The notes: a model not told the origin generated them from the sequence alone. Shown: positions 1 to 13,180, numbered from the stretch's first letter. The stretch is 64,000 bases of DNA from Citrus sinensis (GCF_022201045.2 NC_068562.1:2914001-2978000), one strand, 5' to 3'. Translations and numbers: made by a program.

Positions 1-2345
1 TTGTCTCAATATTATTTGTAATAATATTACTTTCTTTAAATTCCTTGGTTTTATTTCTTAATTAAATAAGGATAATTTTAGATTTTTATAATATATGTGA
101 GGATATATATATATAATTGTAATAAGAGTAAGACTAATTCTTAAAATCAGATTTTAAAAAACTAATTCTTCCTTACTTTTAAATCTAGATACAATGGAGC
201 GATTTCACCAAAAGTAATTTTTTAAAAAAATTACTAATTAATAAAATTAATTTTTAACTTTTCAAAATTACTTTTAAACTTTTTAAACCAAAAGCAATTC
301 AGAGACGAGCCATGTTCCATGATGGATTGGATTTTAATTTCAATTGTGCAACATACAATCGGTTTTCTTGTGTCCTACATCAACTTTGCAAATTGCAAAT
401 TAACAAAAAATAACAAGTTATCAGATAAACTGGGTTTTTTTTTTTTTTTTGGTGTCAAGGGAGGTGGGGGTGGCCCAAACAAAAAGGTTCTGATCCCTTG
501 CCCATTCAGCGGAACAATCCATGTCCATCACCATCACCCTCGGCTTCAAATTTGTAACAGCGGAACCTCACATCACCGAACACCACCACCAACCAACAAA
601 CGGTAAAAATCACCCTGGTCCTTTTCCCTAGCCCAGCGCCCCTAACAGCTCTAAGATGCCAACAACACGATGTAAAAGACAAAAGTTCCCTGGACCCCAC
701 GTGGCCCTTTTCCCCAGCAAAAAATCATCGGTCCAATTCTAAATTAAAATAAAGCTGACAATGGTTTATCATTTTCATCCCTAAAATCTTACATTTTTCA
801 CTCTAAAGTTATAGCTTGTCCATTTATATTAAAGAGGTCGGCCGACTTGTTATAATTTCTAAAATTACCAATGACCAATTATCTTGGCCTATGTTTAGAA
901 TAAGTGTATGTTTAAGATCATGTTAGATTATCGAATAATAATTTATTTAAAATTTATTTTTAAATTGTTAACTTATTCAATGCTTATAAATATTTTAGAT
1001 CTAAAAAAAAAATCCCGAGTAAGCAATTTTTGAAAAATAATTTAGCAATAAAAAATATAAATTGGACGTAGATTTACAATCCACTTTGATCCTTAATATA
1101 TATTTAACTAGATGTAGCTCTAATATTGAAGGGTGTTATTATTATTCTCTAAATATAGAGACATATTTATTTAGTAATGGCAATAAAGAGGGAAGGGGAG
1201 ATCACTACGTCACTTTATTGGTCTTTAAAATGTTAATAGATGAATTTTTTTTATCTCTCTACCCCAAATAACTTACTATTTATGTTCAAAACTTAATTTA
1301 ATTAAACTATAATAAGACCCCGTTTAATGAATAATGATTTGTTTAACTAAAAAAAAAAACTAAAATACACTATGTTAATAACTAATTAGAAACACCAAAA
1401 TATCAAAATAAACTAAAGTTATTGATAATTTTTTGTCCAACTAAGATCAATGTCATTGACATATCTTACTTACGAGATCATCCAAAATTTAAAGCATCAA
1501 ACATGGTTATTAACACAAAATAACAATGTTTTTAGCACCAATTCATTACATAAACCACCATATTTAACTATTCAACAAAATCATTCAAAGTATCTATGTC
1601 AACATTATATCATGAATTAAATGTCCAAAAGTATTTACTGTAGACAACTTTAGAATCAAAAGCATAACTATACTTGTAAGATTCTTCATAAATTTACATG
1701 AATAAACTTGTATCTATCAATTATGTTTTTATTAAAAATTTTAAAAATAAATATATTAAATATCAAATGAATAAATTATTTTATGTATAATGTTTATTAA
1801 TAATATTACATAAGCTTATAAAAATACAGTGTATAGGAGAATAGGGAGGCGATCGGACTTTCTCTAAATAAGAAATGAGTATGAAAATAATAAATATATC
1901 CATCTCCTAATTAAATTTATGTTTCATTCATCATCTTGATCACAATCCTAAGTCCTACAGCGAAATAGACGTTTTTGATATTTCTGCCATTTCTTTTAAT
2001 TTAAATATTAAATAAATAAAAAAGGGAAAAGGTCAGGGATCTATATGATAGAACCCCAAAAGCAAACTAACGTGTGCATTTATTTCAAAAATAAAACAAC
2101 AGATTGATTCCCCCATTCGTGTCCAGCACAGAGCTAGCTAGAGCTACAGCTGAACCTACGGTTTTTTTTTTCCCCTTTTCTTTACCTCCAGTCATTTTCC
2201 AATTTTCGCCCACTTTCGACTTTCCCTTCTATTTTACTCCTTCCAACGCTCTCTGTTTATGGATTTATTTATTATTTCTTTTAATTTCTGAGATTGAATA
2301 TGAATCGAGTTTAGGGTTACATCTGAAGCTATACTGAACGAAACA
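1..2345. other. Intergenic DNA and XLG1 upstream/leader
   Basis: AT-rich intergenic DNA with no convincing coding region; the short open frames here have no recognisable domain and no splice partners. A short (TA)n run lies near 105-114. A less AT-rich stretch at about 460-720 contains G-rich and CA-rich patches but no gene I recognise. The last 200 to 250 bases are pyrimidine-rich and are probably promoter and 5' leader of the XLG1-type gene. Confidence 0.5.
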
Positions 2346-5300
2346 ATGACGCCGGAATTGATTTCAGCTCCCGTAGCTGAAGATGCGCCGATCCAATACT
2401 CATTTGCAACTGAATATGAAGGACCACCGGTATCCTACGATATTCCGCGAGCCGTTCCGATCAATGTACAGAAAATTCCTGTGGCCGCCGTTGTCAAGCA
2501 AGTTTCTCTCTCCGATAAATTGTCGCTGCCGGTTGTCCATCCGATTGTATCGGCCGATAAATTGAAAACAAGTTTCTCCAAGGAACTCAAACCCGCTTCG
2601 GTTGAGGCTGAAGTAAAATCTGAAACGACAGTTTCGCCGACGTCCGTTATCGATAGAGCCGCCGACAGTGTCAATTGTGTATTGTCTGGTGAATTAAGTA
2701 GCTCAGGCGCTTTAGAGTTTTCAAATTATGTGTCCGGCGAATTAGGTAATTGTTCAAACGGATTTAATCCGACTACTGAGAATTTGAATATCAGTAGTTC
2801 TGAGAGGTCAAGAGAGAGTTGGTCGAGATTGAGAGGTTCGAACGTTGGAAAAGAGAGTTTGGATATGACTGATGAGTTAAATCAGCCTGATTGGGAATCA
2901 AATGAATCTGTTTTGAGTATGGATTACCCCTCATCACGGGTTTCATCTCTTAAAACTGGAGATTTGAGTAATAGAATTAATCATGACGATGATGGCTTTG
3001 AATCTAATGGTGATGCAAGAAGAGGGCCGGTTGTTACGTTTCGTGATATTGCATCTGAAGATGAGGACGAAGACGACGATTTTGGGGATGAGTTCAGTCA
3101 AGAGGCACCAAGGATTATGCAGCGAGTTAAGAGAGAGCCTGAAACGAGAGGGAAGAAAGGTTCGTGTTATAGGTGTTTTAAGGGAAACAGGTTTACAGAG
3201 AAAGAGGTTTGTATCGTCTGTGATGCAAAGTATTGTTGTAATTGTGTGCTTAGAGCAATGGGGTCAATGCCTGAAGGAAGGAAGTGTGTTACATGCATTG
3301 GGTATCCTATTGATGAGGCTAAACGAGGGAGTTTGGGAAAATGTTCTAGAATGCTAAAGCGCTTGCTTAATCCATTGGAGGTTAAGCAAATAATGAAGGC
3401 TGAGAAGTTGTGTGAGGCGAATCAGTTGCCTCCGGAGTATATTTGCGTAAATGGGAAACCTCTTTGTCGTGAGGAGTTGGTTATATTGCAGACATGTCCT
3501 AACCCACCGAAGAAGCTAAAACCAGGGAATTATTGGTATGATAAAGTATCTGGTCTTTGGGGAAAGGTGAATATGGCATATTTGAATATATCTATTTACA
3601 ACGATTTTAGTTCATTATTTTGGATATTGACGCTTCTGCTGAATCTTCACAGGAAGGACAGAAGCCATCAAAGATTATTAGTCCGCATCTGAGTGTTGGG
3701 GGTCCAATCAAGCCAGATGCTAGCAATGGAAACACACAGATTTTCATCAATGGTCGGGAGATCACTAAAGTAGAGCTGAGGATGTTGCAGGTCAGTGTTT
3801 CTAGACTTGTATTATTCTTTTTGGAAATTAATTTATGTCCATGAAATGTTAATATCAATTTCTGTTGAACGTTAACTTACAGCTGGCAGGAGTTCAATGT
3901 GCCGGCAATCCACACTTTTGGGTGAATGAGGATGGGTCATATCAAGAAGAGGGACAGAAGAATACTAAAGGATATATTTGGGGCATGGTATGGTTTATGT
4001 TTGAATTTGTTTCTCCGTTTGTGTTTAAGTCTATCTTTCCAAAAGTTTCTCAGCATCAATCTGGCATTTATATACTAGACATTGCTTCTCAGGCTAAGAC
4101 AAAGCTAGTCTGTGCTGTTTTGTCGCTGCCAGTTCCTTCAAAATCTTCAAATCCTGGTGCAGAACAAGGAAGTGGTCTGATGAGCAGATCCATTCCTGAC
4201 TATATTGAACGGAGAACACTTCAAAAGTTACTTTTGGTCGGTTGCAGTGGATCTGGGACGAGTACTATATTTAAGCAGGTACTTCAAAATGGGGAAATGC
4301 TTTTTCCAACTCAATATTGCAATTATTTTTATGTGGGGACCTATGTATCGAACTGATTGCAATGTTGCTTAAATAAACTTGTATTACTTAATGTGAACGA
4401 GGAGAAGAGTTCTGGCAGGGGGCCCCTAAAAAAATTTGAGCATTATGCTATAATAATCAAGTTAAGTTTGTTCATTATATGGTAATCATATTTCATCTGT
4501 GGGTATCTTGTTAACTTTTTATGATACAAATTATATGTCTACTCTTGCTCTGATGTTGGAGCGAAGATGCATTAGTTTTGACTAATGTTAATGCTAAAAA
4601 TGCTAGGAATAATTTGTGTTCAACCCCTAGGAGTTGACATTGAAGGATTTTGTGAATGAATTAAATAGTTGCATAGTCATTTTTAGCTGTTTATGATTAT
4701 TAAGAGTATGAAGTGAACTTGCTTTTACAGCATAGGTGGACCTTTAAGGAAAAATGTTTTGACAATATTTTGATTTTTCAATTATATGACCATTATTATC
4801 TTATGATATATTATTGCTGATAACGTTAAAATATTGATTTATTTATTAACAAATGTTTCAGGCCAAAATTCTCTATAAAGCCGTTCCGTTCTCAGATGAT
4901 GAGCATGAGAATATTAAGTTGAAGATCCAGAGCAATGTGTATGGCTATCTTGGCATACTTCTTGAAGGTCGTGAGCGTTTTGAGGAAGAAATTTTGGGTG
5001 AAAAGAGGAAGAAACAATCTTTGGATGAAATGAACCCAGTTGGTAAGAAAGTGTATTCATTCTTCTCTTTGCCCCTAACTTATTTAACTTCATGTATATT
5101 GAACAAATTTTATGTTCCAATACACATGCCGTGTCAACTTGCATATGTATATATTCCAAATACACATACCTTTCCATGTGTTGGTGTCAACTTGACACAG
5201 GTGCTTAATAGATTTGAGGTTTTTATGTTGCATAAATGGCAGGTAAGATCCTATTGTCTAAATCACTAACTTTATACTGAGGATTTATTTTTGGATAATT

Positions 5301-8100
5301 TGACTATTTAAGATTCCAAAACATTTTATGTGAAAGTCACTTAAGCCCCTAAGGTCTCTAGAAGTGTTTTCGTTTAATGCCAAATTTCTAGAATGCTTGT
5401 CAGGCATGTTAAGTATTTTTCAATGATATGGAAATTTTTTAGCTGCAAGGTGTCAGGAACTACTTTTAACATGATTGCATTGTTGTTCACACAAATCATA
5501 TATTTTCTAATTGTCTCAGTTGAGTTTCTCTGGTCAATGATAGGGAGTTCTGACGGCACTGATGGCAAAACTATCTACACGATTGGCCCAAGGCTTAAAG
5601 CATTTTCTGATTGGCTTCTGAAGACTATGGTGTCAGGCAATTTGGAAGCTATTTTCCCAGCTGCTACTCGTGAATATTCTCCCTTGGTTGAGGAGCTATG
5701 GAAGGATGCTGCCATTCAGGCAACTTACAGCCGGAGAAGTGAACTGGAAATGCTATCTAGTGTTGCTAGTTATTTCCTAGAGCGGGTAAAATCATGCTTG
5801 CTATTCTTAGGCTCCACTAAATTTTTTAAAATTGTTGGTACTTGTGCCTCTCAATAATAAATTACCGGACGTTAATTTTACAAGCCTGAAGATTTCTATT
5901 CTTAAACTTAACGTCTAATGTCAGTGAATATAATCGGGATTTTAAGATACTACTACATATCTTGGCCTAGTGGTTTGACACCTCCTCGCCTCATCCTTGA
6001 GGTCAATGGGTTCAGGACTCTCCATGTGGTTGTGGAAGTATATTTTGCCTAATTTAGAATTTGCCTCTCCATCCTTTTTTGGAGCGGATTTTGTATTGAG
6101 CTTCAAATGGACTATATCAAGCCAGGTCTCAGCAGACTTCTGATTATGATATCAGTAGAATTGTATTGTAATATTAGACGAAAAAAAAGTATGCTACTAC
6201 CCTACAAAAATGTGTTGGCCTTACTTTCTACGTAGTAGTTGTCTGGTTATTCAACCTGGATAACACAAATGCATGGTAAGCTAAGCATTTAAATGGAGGA
6301 ATTAGCACGTTGTAGAAATAAGATGAACACCTGGATCTTAGTGAAGATCTTTTAGTGACCTAGGTTTTAATACTCTTGAAAGGAAAATAGATTCTCTTTT
6401 CTTTTGAAAAAAATAAAAAATAAGAAGCAAGTCTGCCTGCAATGAATTGATGGGTCCACAACTTTCCAAGAATCCCAGACTTGTTATAAAGGGCCTCATG
6501 AATAATAGGAAAAAGAGTTGTGTTAAAGGAAAAATGAATTGTTTAAGAAGAATTTGGGTTCATTTTGGTGTGAGCGAGGATGATAATTATGGCTAACTCT
6601 TGTTAATATTTCTATTGTTATCTTCTTGTCTTCAGGTTGTTGATATATCAAGAACAGACTATGAGCCTTCAGATTTGGATATTCTATATGCTGAGGGTGT
6701 CACTTCATCAAATGGGCTTGCTTGTGTGGACTTCTCATTTCCCCGCTCAGCTTCTGATGATTCTGTTGACACTGCTGATCAGCATGACTCTTTGCTTAGG
6801 TGGGTGCCAGTGTAAAAAATTTTGCAAAAAAATAAAGGAAAGAAATGAAGCCTATTTCTAGGGTATATTGGTCTCATGTTTGTGAGATAAGCGCCTTCCA
6901 TTTTCAGTTGCCTTGGGTAGGACAGTTCTAAAAGATATATAGGCAGATCATAGAAATAAATAATGAGAACATGTGCGGATCACTGGACTATTAAAACGGT
7001 AATCTCCTATTTGGCTTGGATTCTAAATTAGGCCATTAAAACCCAGTTTCTTCTTTGAAGATGGAAATTGGGCTTTTTATAGACACACTTTTCTGCATCC
7101 TGACACAGTTTCATAGGTCTAATACTTGTATAAAAGTAAGCTATAGGTGGGTGGTTCATGCTCCACAGAGATGGTAAAAGATAAAAAATTCTTACATGTG
7201 CTTTGGAAATTGCTATTATACTTCTCTTAAACTAGCTAAGGTTGGAGATATTGCATCTGATAAATCAGAGAACCACCTCCTGTTGCATTGACAATCCATT
7301 AGCTTTAATTCTCTGCTGCATTTTGTTTGTCCAGTTAGTTCTCTGATTTCTGACACATTGACCTATGCTATTTACATATTATGCAATCTTCATTTCTCAT
7401 CTTTTATGGACATTGTGACATTAGCATGTAGACTGCTTTTTTAACTTTTTATTTTTATTTTTAAAATCCTTTGACATTTTCCATTCTGGGGTTGTTTATC
7501 AGATACCAACTTATTAGAGTCCAGGCAAGAGGTCTTGGGGAAAACTGCAAGTGGCTAGAGATGTTTGAAGACATTGGAATGGTCATTTTCTGTGTTGCCT
7601 TGAGTGACTATGACCAATTTTCTGTTGACGGCAATGGGTCACTTATGAACAAGATGATGCTGAGCAGGAAATTCTTTGAAAGCATTGTTACTCATCCAAC
7701 TTTTGATCAGATGGAATTTCTTTTGATACTAAACAAATATGATCTGTTTGAGGAAAAAATAGAAAATGTACCGTTGAACCAGTGCGACTGGTTTGAAGAT
7801 TTTCATCCAGTGATCAGCCGTCATCACCCCAATGGCAACAGAAACAGCAACAACATCAATCATAGCCCCTCACTAGGTCAGCTGGCTTCCCACTATGTTG
7901 CTGTCAAGTTCAAGAGGCTTTATTCATCTCTCACTGGGCGGAAATTGTATGTTTCCCTGGTGAAGGGATTGGAGCCTAATAGTGTTGATGCTGCTCTTAA
8001 ATATGCAAGGGAGGTTCTAAAGTGGGATGAAGAGAAAACCATATTTAGCATTAGTGAGTACTCGATGTACAGCACTGAGGCAAGCTCCTTCTCTCATTGA
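2346..8100 (+). CDS. XLG1: Extra-large G protein, XLG1 type
   Basis: Plant-specific extra-large Galpha protein, which pairs with Gbeta-gamma at the plasma membrane and nucleus in immune and developmental signalling. Eight exons: 2346-3566, 3653-3790, 3883-3987, 4093-4278, 4862-5042, 5544-5785, 6636-6799 and 7503-8100. All introns are GT-AG and the joined frame is 944 residues, the usual XLG1 size. The N-terminal half has an acidic stretch (about 230-255) and the cysteine-rich XLG region (about 273-325, CYRC...CIVC...CVTC). The C-terminal half is the Galpha-like domain, with the P-loop GCSGSGTS near 538, a divergent switch II (RGLGENCKW) and the guanine motif NKYD near 823. The P-loop Lys of ordinary Galpha is Thr here, as is known in this family. 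It closely resembles Arabidopsis XLG1 throughout. Intron 6 carries a SINE. The gene converges on the RUS4-like gene. Confidence 0.95.
5957..6186 (+). mobile_element. SINE, tRNA-derived type, in XLG1 intron 6
   Basis: A Pol III box A-like motif TGGCCTAGTGG (5963-5973) is followed by a box B-like GGTTCAGGACTC (6009-6020) at tRNA-like spacing. The 3' end is an A run (from 6181). Imperfect 13-14 base flanking repeats (AAGATACTACTAC at 5944-5956, AAGTATGCTACTAC at 6187-6200) fit an aged target-site duplication. It lies in intron 6 of the XLG1-type gene, in the same orientation as the gene. Confidence 0.75.
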
Positions 8101-9004
8101 TAATCAGAAAAGCCTTGTAAATGGGTCCTAAGAGTGTACATATGCAATAGTATGTAAATGAACAGAGAGAGCGTTCCCTTCCATGACCCACTGCTGTAAG
8201 CTTTCCCAATCCTTTTAGGTATTATTTTAACTGTCATGCTGATATGGTTCATTAATTGGTGTACTGCACGTATGGAACATTACGTCTTGTCCATGGAGAC
8301 TTTTTTTTAAACAGTTTTTGTATCATGCTTATGTATGTCGGCCGTCGGTTGGTTATGTTCAATAGTAATAGAAATGACAAAACGTCTGATCTAGTTAAAG
8401 TGTTGTAGCCTACGCATACAAGGTCAAGGTCTTCTCGAAAACTTTCAGTTGTGTAATGAAACTTTGGTGGATGGAAGAATTCATTATCTCAAATACAGGG
8501 CTGGAACTTTAGAAACATACGTTTGCAGTTAACCTCTCAGAAATTTACCCTTATCGATGCTGGGGAGAGAGATCTATTAATATTTAATTTTGCATTTTTG
8601 TAGAAAGAGAAAATAGCCCCATGAAAGCTTGAATCTTGAGCTGGCGCCCACAACATTGGCCCACCGCTAGCCTGTAGCCCAATGGCCCTTTCCTTGAAAG
8701 TTCGTAAGCGGCATATATTATTATATACGATACGAGCATGATTTGCAGATACCTTGTAAACGAAAACGTTAGCTTCTTAACCAAGTTGTTCCTAATTGAC
8801 GCTAACGAAGAAAATAAATCTTTTTTTTTCCTCCCCCCTCAAATCCCAGTCCCAAAACTATCTTCTAGCTTGAGGGTAGCACACCAAAATTTCAAGAATA
8901 CCCTGATATCTTCAGTCATCTACAAAACAGTATACTGCATGATCCCAAAACTCTCATCTGCCTTGAGGGCAGCACACAAAAATTTCAAGAATACCCTGAT
9001 ATCT
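8101..9004. other. Convergent 3' flanks of XLG1 and RUS4-like genes
   Basis: Contains the 3' untranslated regions of the two convergent genes. I see no other gene. The last 150 bases include the first copy of a 93-base tandem duplication (8851-8943), described separately. Confidence 0.6.
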
Positions 9005-9027
9005 TCAGTCATCTACAAAACTGTATT
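8851..9027. repeat. Two-copy 93-base tandem duplication over the RUS4 stop codon
   Basis: Copy 1 starts at 8851 and copy 2 at 8944; both begin CCCAAAACT and share the block TTTCAAGAATACCCTGATAT followed by TCTTCAGTCATCTACAAAAC. On the minus strand copy 2 holds the last codons (SFVDD) and stop of the RUS4-like gene. Copy 1 is the same segment repeated in the 3' untranslated region. Differences between copies are few and scattered, suggesting a fairly young duplication. Confidence 0.9.
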
Positions 9028-12000
9028 GAACCCTCTCCTGCGTACTCAACAGAATATTTTTCATTGCCCAACCTAGTCCTGACATTTGTTCATTCAACAA
9101 GCACATGTCTCTCTTGGCACATTGCTTGCTATCCTCGTTCAATTTAAACCACTCATTGAGAACCAGATCTGAGACATCACCAGCTACTACCATGTTCATC
9201 CACCAACTGCTCAATTGGAGAGCCTTGCGGACATAACAGGCCTACAGGACAGCAATTATTTGATCACATTAGAGCTCATCAATTGAATGAGGGGAACAAA
9301 TACAATCAAGAAGTACCTCCTTCCATCTAGCAACACTTCTAGAAAACTTGAAAATATAATGGTACTTGCATATATAAAGTTGTAAGAATAATTTTCTTAG
9401 AAAATCTCTTCGTACCTGCAACATGCCCAAGATAATATCTGTTGAGCTAGCACCTTCTCTCAGACACAGAAGGATACCGAGCTACAATGTCCCCCAGATA
9501 TGATAAATGAGAAAAAAGGATGAGATCAGCAACTATAAAATGAGTGTTAATTGTCTTCTTGAACAATATTTTATTGCCATACTCACTTGCCCTTTTCTAG
9601 CTAAACCTCTGCAGAAGATCTCCATGCACATGAAGTAATAATCTTCCCCGCTTAAAGACTGCATTGCCATCATCGACAACTTAGGTATCTGACCTTTGGG
9701 ATTTATGCATCCTATTCTGATGGGCCACATTTGTCTGCCTGCTCAAAATCTCACAAATTTAATTTAAGCTTCATTGATGGTGTGCATTCCTAGATAGCTC
9801 ATAAAACTGAAAACAGGCAGTTACAAGAAACATTGAAGCACACCTTTGCTCCAAAGGAAATCAATGCCTTCATCTTTACTAACTTCAGCAGGTGAAGGCA
9901 CATGTCCGGACTCAATCCATTTGTCAAGAATGATTTCAAGCCTATCCTGAACATACAAAAAGGTAAAAGAGTGAGAAGGTCAAGTATTTATCAAAGAAAA
10001 ATTACCTAGTGAAAGGTATATAGTCCTTGTGTAAGCGTGTATTAATGTAATTATAAGGGTGGTCGGAGATAGTTAGCAGACATACATTAAATAGTCAGAC
10101 ATATTAAAAGCCAGTGCCTCCTAACCTTAGTCAGTGTTTGAAGATGAACATGCTTAAGCGCTTGATATATTCCGAGAAGGTCAATGGCTGAGAAAATGGG
10201 GTATACAACAAAAGGTAAACCTGCTTGCAATCTAGCACAATAATCAAAAGTTAGGAAATTGATTAACAAAAAGTGCACAAATGGCAGGAAAGGTCATTTA
10301 TCGAGATTGAAAGGTTAATAATTATCTCAACTAATTTCTACGCTCAGGCCATTAAGCATATTAAACATAAAAGAAGAAAACCTTTGATTGTTCTTCAACA
10401 ACATATTCAAAGATGCAGCAAGCATGAGGCCAAGATTATCAAAGCACACTGTTTGTATCTGGCACCCATACCAAAGATCAGGTTTCTAAACCAAATGAAG
10501 AAAACAAAGACTTTATATAATACATGCGAAGAAAAATTATAACCTGTGCTTTTGCAGAAATTTCACCAAGGTTATCTGCTACAGCAAAGCTTCTATGAAC
10601 TGCAGACTGATCATAAGGAATGATGACATCAATGCACCATGGAAAGATTGTAAAACCCACTACAAAGTTGTCAGCAACAAAGAACAATGAATTCTACAAT
10701 ATGACGGTAATGCTTTGTTGTTTCTTTTTAGGGAGTGAGAATTGCTAAAGTGGGACAGAAGACCAAAGTGAAACAAAACATAAAACCTTTTCCCAAGAAA
10801 AGGGGGGGGGGGGGGGAAAAAAAAGGAAAAGAAAAAGAAAGAGGAGAAAGATTGATGTCACATCAACTTCAGCTGAAGAGATAGAAAGAATTAATGTTTA
10901 AATGCATATACCTACCTTTGCTACCCTTATCGAAAAACAAATAAAAAACTAAAAGCTGCGGCCAACACAGTGAAAGAGGGCTTAAGAGAATGTTCAAGAG
11001 TGGATTCTTACACCAGTTGCCAAGTAGCAAGCCAGACTTATCTGTTTAGCAATGTTGGCTAGAGATGCTAGCAGCAAGAAGTACTGAGGGAATACGGGCG
11101 TTAGCAGCTCAACCCCAATGCTCAAACTGAACATCACAGACGTCAAAAATCTGACCCTCTGCAAAAGATATGGGAAAAGATCATCCCTTATTCTATGTTC
11201 TAATTAATATATTCTATGGTATATGATCGGCAGTTTATAATTTTTTAACTACTACGAACATCACCAAATGAAGTGATGGTAACTGCATGGACCACAATGT
11301 AGAAATTAAATTAAAATAAAATAAAAGACTTTGAACAAATCAAAGCAAATCAAGTAACAATGAGAACCAAATTCGAAATGAAATAGAAGGCATGCCTTCA
11401 AATTGGTATCAAAAGCAGAAGCTAGGCTTGCAGTGTAGATGCACCTACATAATCGTCCAAGTCCGTCCTTCATGACCCAATTCAGAGCTGCTGCTGCTGG
11501 AAGTGAATGTGAATGCCCAATTCCTATAGCCCGAAACATTGCCTGACATAAAACCATTCCCACAACTAAGGTAGCATATAATCAAGTTTTACATGGAAAT
11601 CTCCATTGCTTTTAACAGCAAGGGTAGAGTTTTCTCTGATTGATCGCACCTAAAACATACAATGTGTAAACCACCGTCTTAAGTAATCTTAAGTATCTCT
11701 CTTCCATACTATTTCAGTTTAAAGTCGTTAAAAACCAGGCCACCAAGATAAAACAAGTTAAATTTTCAATAATCAAAGATGACAATTCTCTACAACAGTA
11801 AACAAATATAATAACAAAAAATTCGTCAAGCTGCAGCAATTTTCCGTTGTCCACTTCTTTTCACCAACTTAAAGTTCAATTCAGGATAGCACCAATAAAT
11901 TATGGAACTTTTTAAACACCATTGTCACAAACCACTAACACTAATTCAAATTACATTCACTTCACTTGATGTTATAAAAATGTTAAATATATAACTCAGC

Positions 12001-12491
12001 AATGATATCATTACCTGAGTAGCAAGAACCTGAAGAGCGGAGCTAAAAAGACGGTGCAAGAACTTCCATTTAACATACCCCATGTAATTTCCGCTCACTT
12101 GTTTGGGTATAAAAAAATCCCTGACAGTTAAACTACAAATTTTAAACAATTTCCTAAACTGGTCATCGGACTCAAAACGAAACGATGAAGCACCACCGTC
12201 GACACTGATCAATTGCAAACAATTTCCGTCCCAGAAATATCTTGAAACCCGCCCCGACCCACGAACCACCACTGGAAGCTTCGTGGGTCCCGCAGGTTCG
12301 GGCCCTTTATTGAGGCTCTCCTCTGATTCATAGTTGATTGAGGTTCGCAAAGAGTTGGCGGCGAAAGTTAGGGTTTTTTTAGAAGTAAATTTTAGGGTCT
12401 TTGAAATGCACTGTGGCGGTTTTGCGTATTTCCATGGTAATTGAAATTGGTGAGAACTTGAGTTTGAGATAGGGTTTAGAGTGGATTGCAT
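9005..12491 (-). CDS. RUS4: Root UVB sensitive family protein (DUF647), RUS4-like
   Basis: DUF647 protein. RUS1/RUS2 act in root UV-B sensing, and RUS4 has been linked to stamen fertility; the biochemical role is unknown. Ten exons, listed 5' to 3': 12491-12015, 11542-11396, 11158-11012, 10606-10544, 10458-10382, 10231-10126, 9946-9844, 9738-9587, 9481-9416, 9241-9005. The joined frame is 524 residues, close to the about 520 I recall for RUS4. The N-terminus is Ser/Thr-rich and basic, compatible with an organelle transit peptide. The DUF647 core covers roughly residues 115-360 (GNYMGYVKWKFLHRLFSSAL, GLGRLCRCIYTASLASAFD, ADNLGEISAKAQ). Intron 2 starts with GC instead of GT (AAG|GCATGC); the other introns are GT-AG. 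The final exon ends inside a tandem duplication. Choosing RUS4 over RUS6 rests on overall resemblance and on its place next to XLG1. Confidence 0.88.
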
Positions 12492-13070
12492 GAGAATTGG
12501 GGAGGTTTTGGGATTAAGGTTTTACGCGAAGTTAAGTTTCCCGCCAAATTCGGTGGCTTTGGGAATAGCTGGGTTTAGTGTTTTAGGGATTAAAAAAATA
12601 GAAAGCAAAGGAATAGTGTTGGGGAATTCACTTCAGGGGGTGCATGCGTATTACGGACACGACGTCGCACTACCAATGCTGGAACGCAGCGTTCGCTCTG
12701 TTCTCATTTTTATTTTTATTTTTTATTCAAGGATCAATATGGTATCTTCTTGTATAACGGATCGATCTTTTCTCCATTACCACTCACTTGTTTGTTGGTT
12801 AAAATATTATAAACGAGGGTGGCTTATTTTGGACAAGTTTTGGATGATACAACTAAATATATCGATTTTATATGCTTCTCTTTGTAAATGAAGGCCGGAC
12901 GATCATCAACTTGCTAGATGTTAATGGACTTTATTAGATTTAGCAATGATAGCAAGCGGCAAAGCCATGTGATCATGTAAAGCATGTTCATACTATGTGA
13001 CATTGCTAATTTCATTTACCGCATGGGGCTTCTTCATCATTAGCTTCGGAGTACGAAGCACTTTTATTGT
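12492..13070. other. Upstream region of the RUS4-like gene
   Basis: Presumed promoter and 5' leader of the minus-strand RUS4-like gene. An open frame on the plus strand (12481-12891) overlaps its start codon but has no recognisable domain, so I do not call it a gene. Confidence 0.4.
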
Positions 13071-13074
13071 CCAA

Positions 13075-13180
13075 AAAGCCTCGTTTTCAGACGCGGGGTG
13101 AGGAGAACTTCAAGAGCGGATGCTTTCAAATTTGTCAACCCAGTGCTCTCTGACATGTCCACATCTTCACCTGATGGCTA
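13075..13180 (-). pseudogene. CYP82-type P450 C-terminal fragment
   Basis: Reading the minus strand from about 13172 gives EDVDMSESTGLTNLKASALE followed by VLLTPRLKT. This is the conserved C-terminal tail of CYP82-type P450s (usual pattern VDMTES.GLTN.KATPLEVLL.PRL). Nothing upstream resembles the rest of a P450, so this is an isolated tail. It lies about 0.9 kb from the tail of the larger CYP82 pseudogene in the same orientation and probably comes from the same family. Part of it is repeated as an inverted copy (13182-13204). Confidence 0.8.

Noticed and set aside
319-606. 95-codon frame near the window start
   Set aside because: Its homopolymer-derived residues (Phe, Gly, His runs) and lack of any domain point to noncoding sequence.
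10800-10820. G homopolymer followed by A-rich tract in a RUS4 intron
   Set aside because: Simple low-complexity sequence in an intron; I saw no structure beyond the homopolymer.
12481-12891. 136-codon plus-strand frame overlapping the RUS4 start
   Set aside because: It is antisense to the RUS4 first exon only at its start, has no domain, and its composition fits noncoding DNA.
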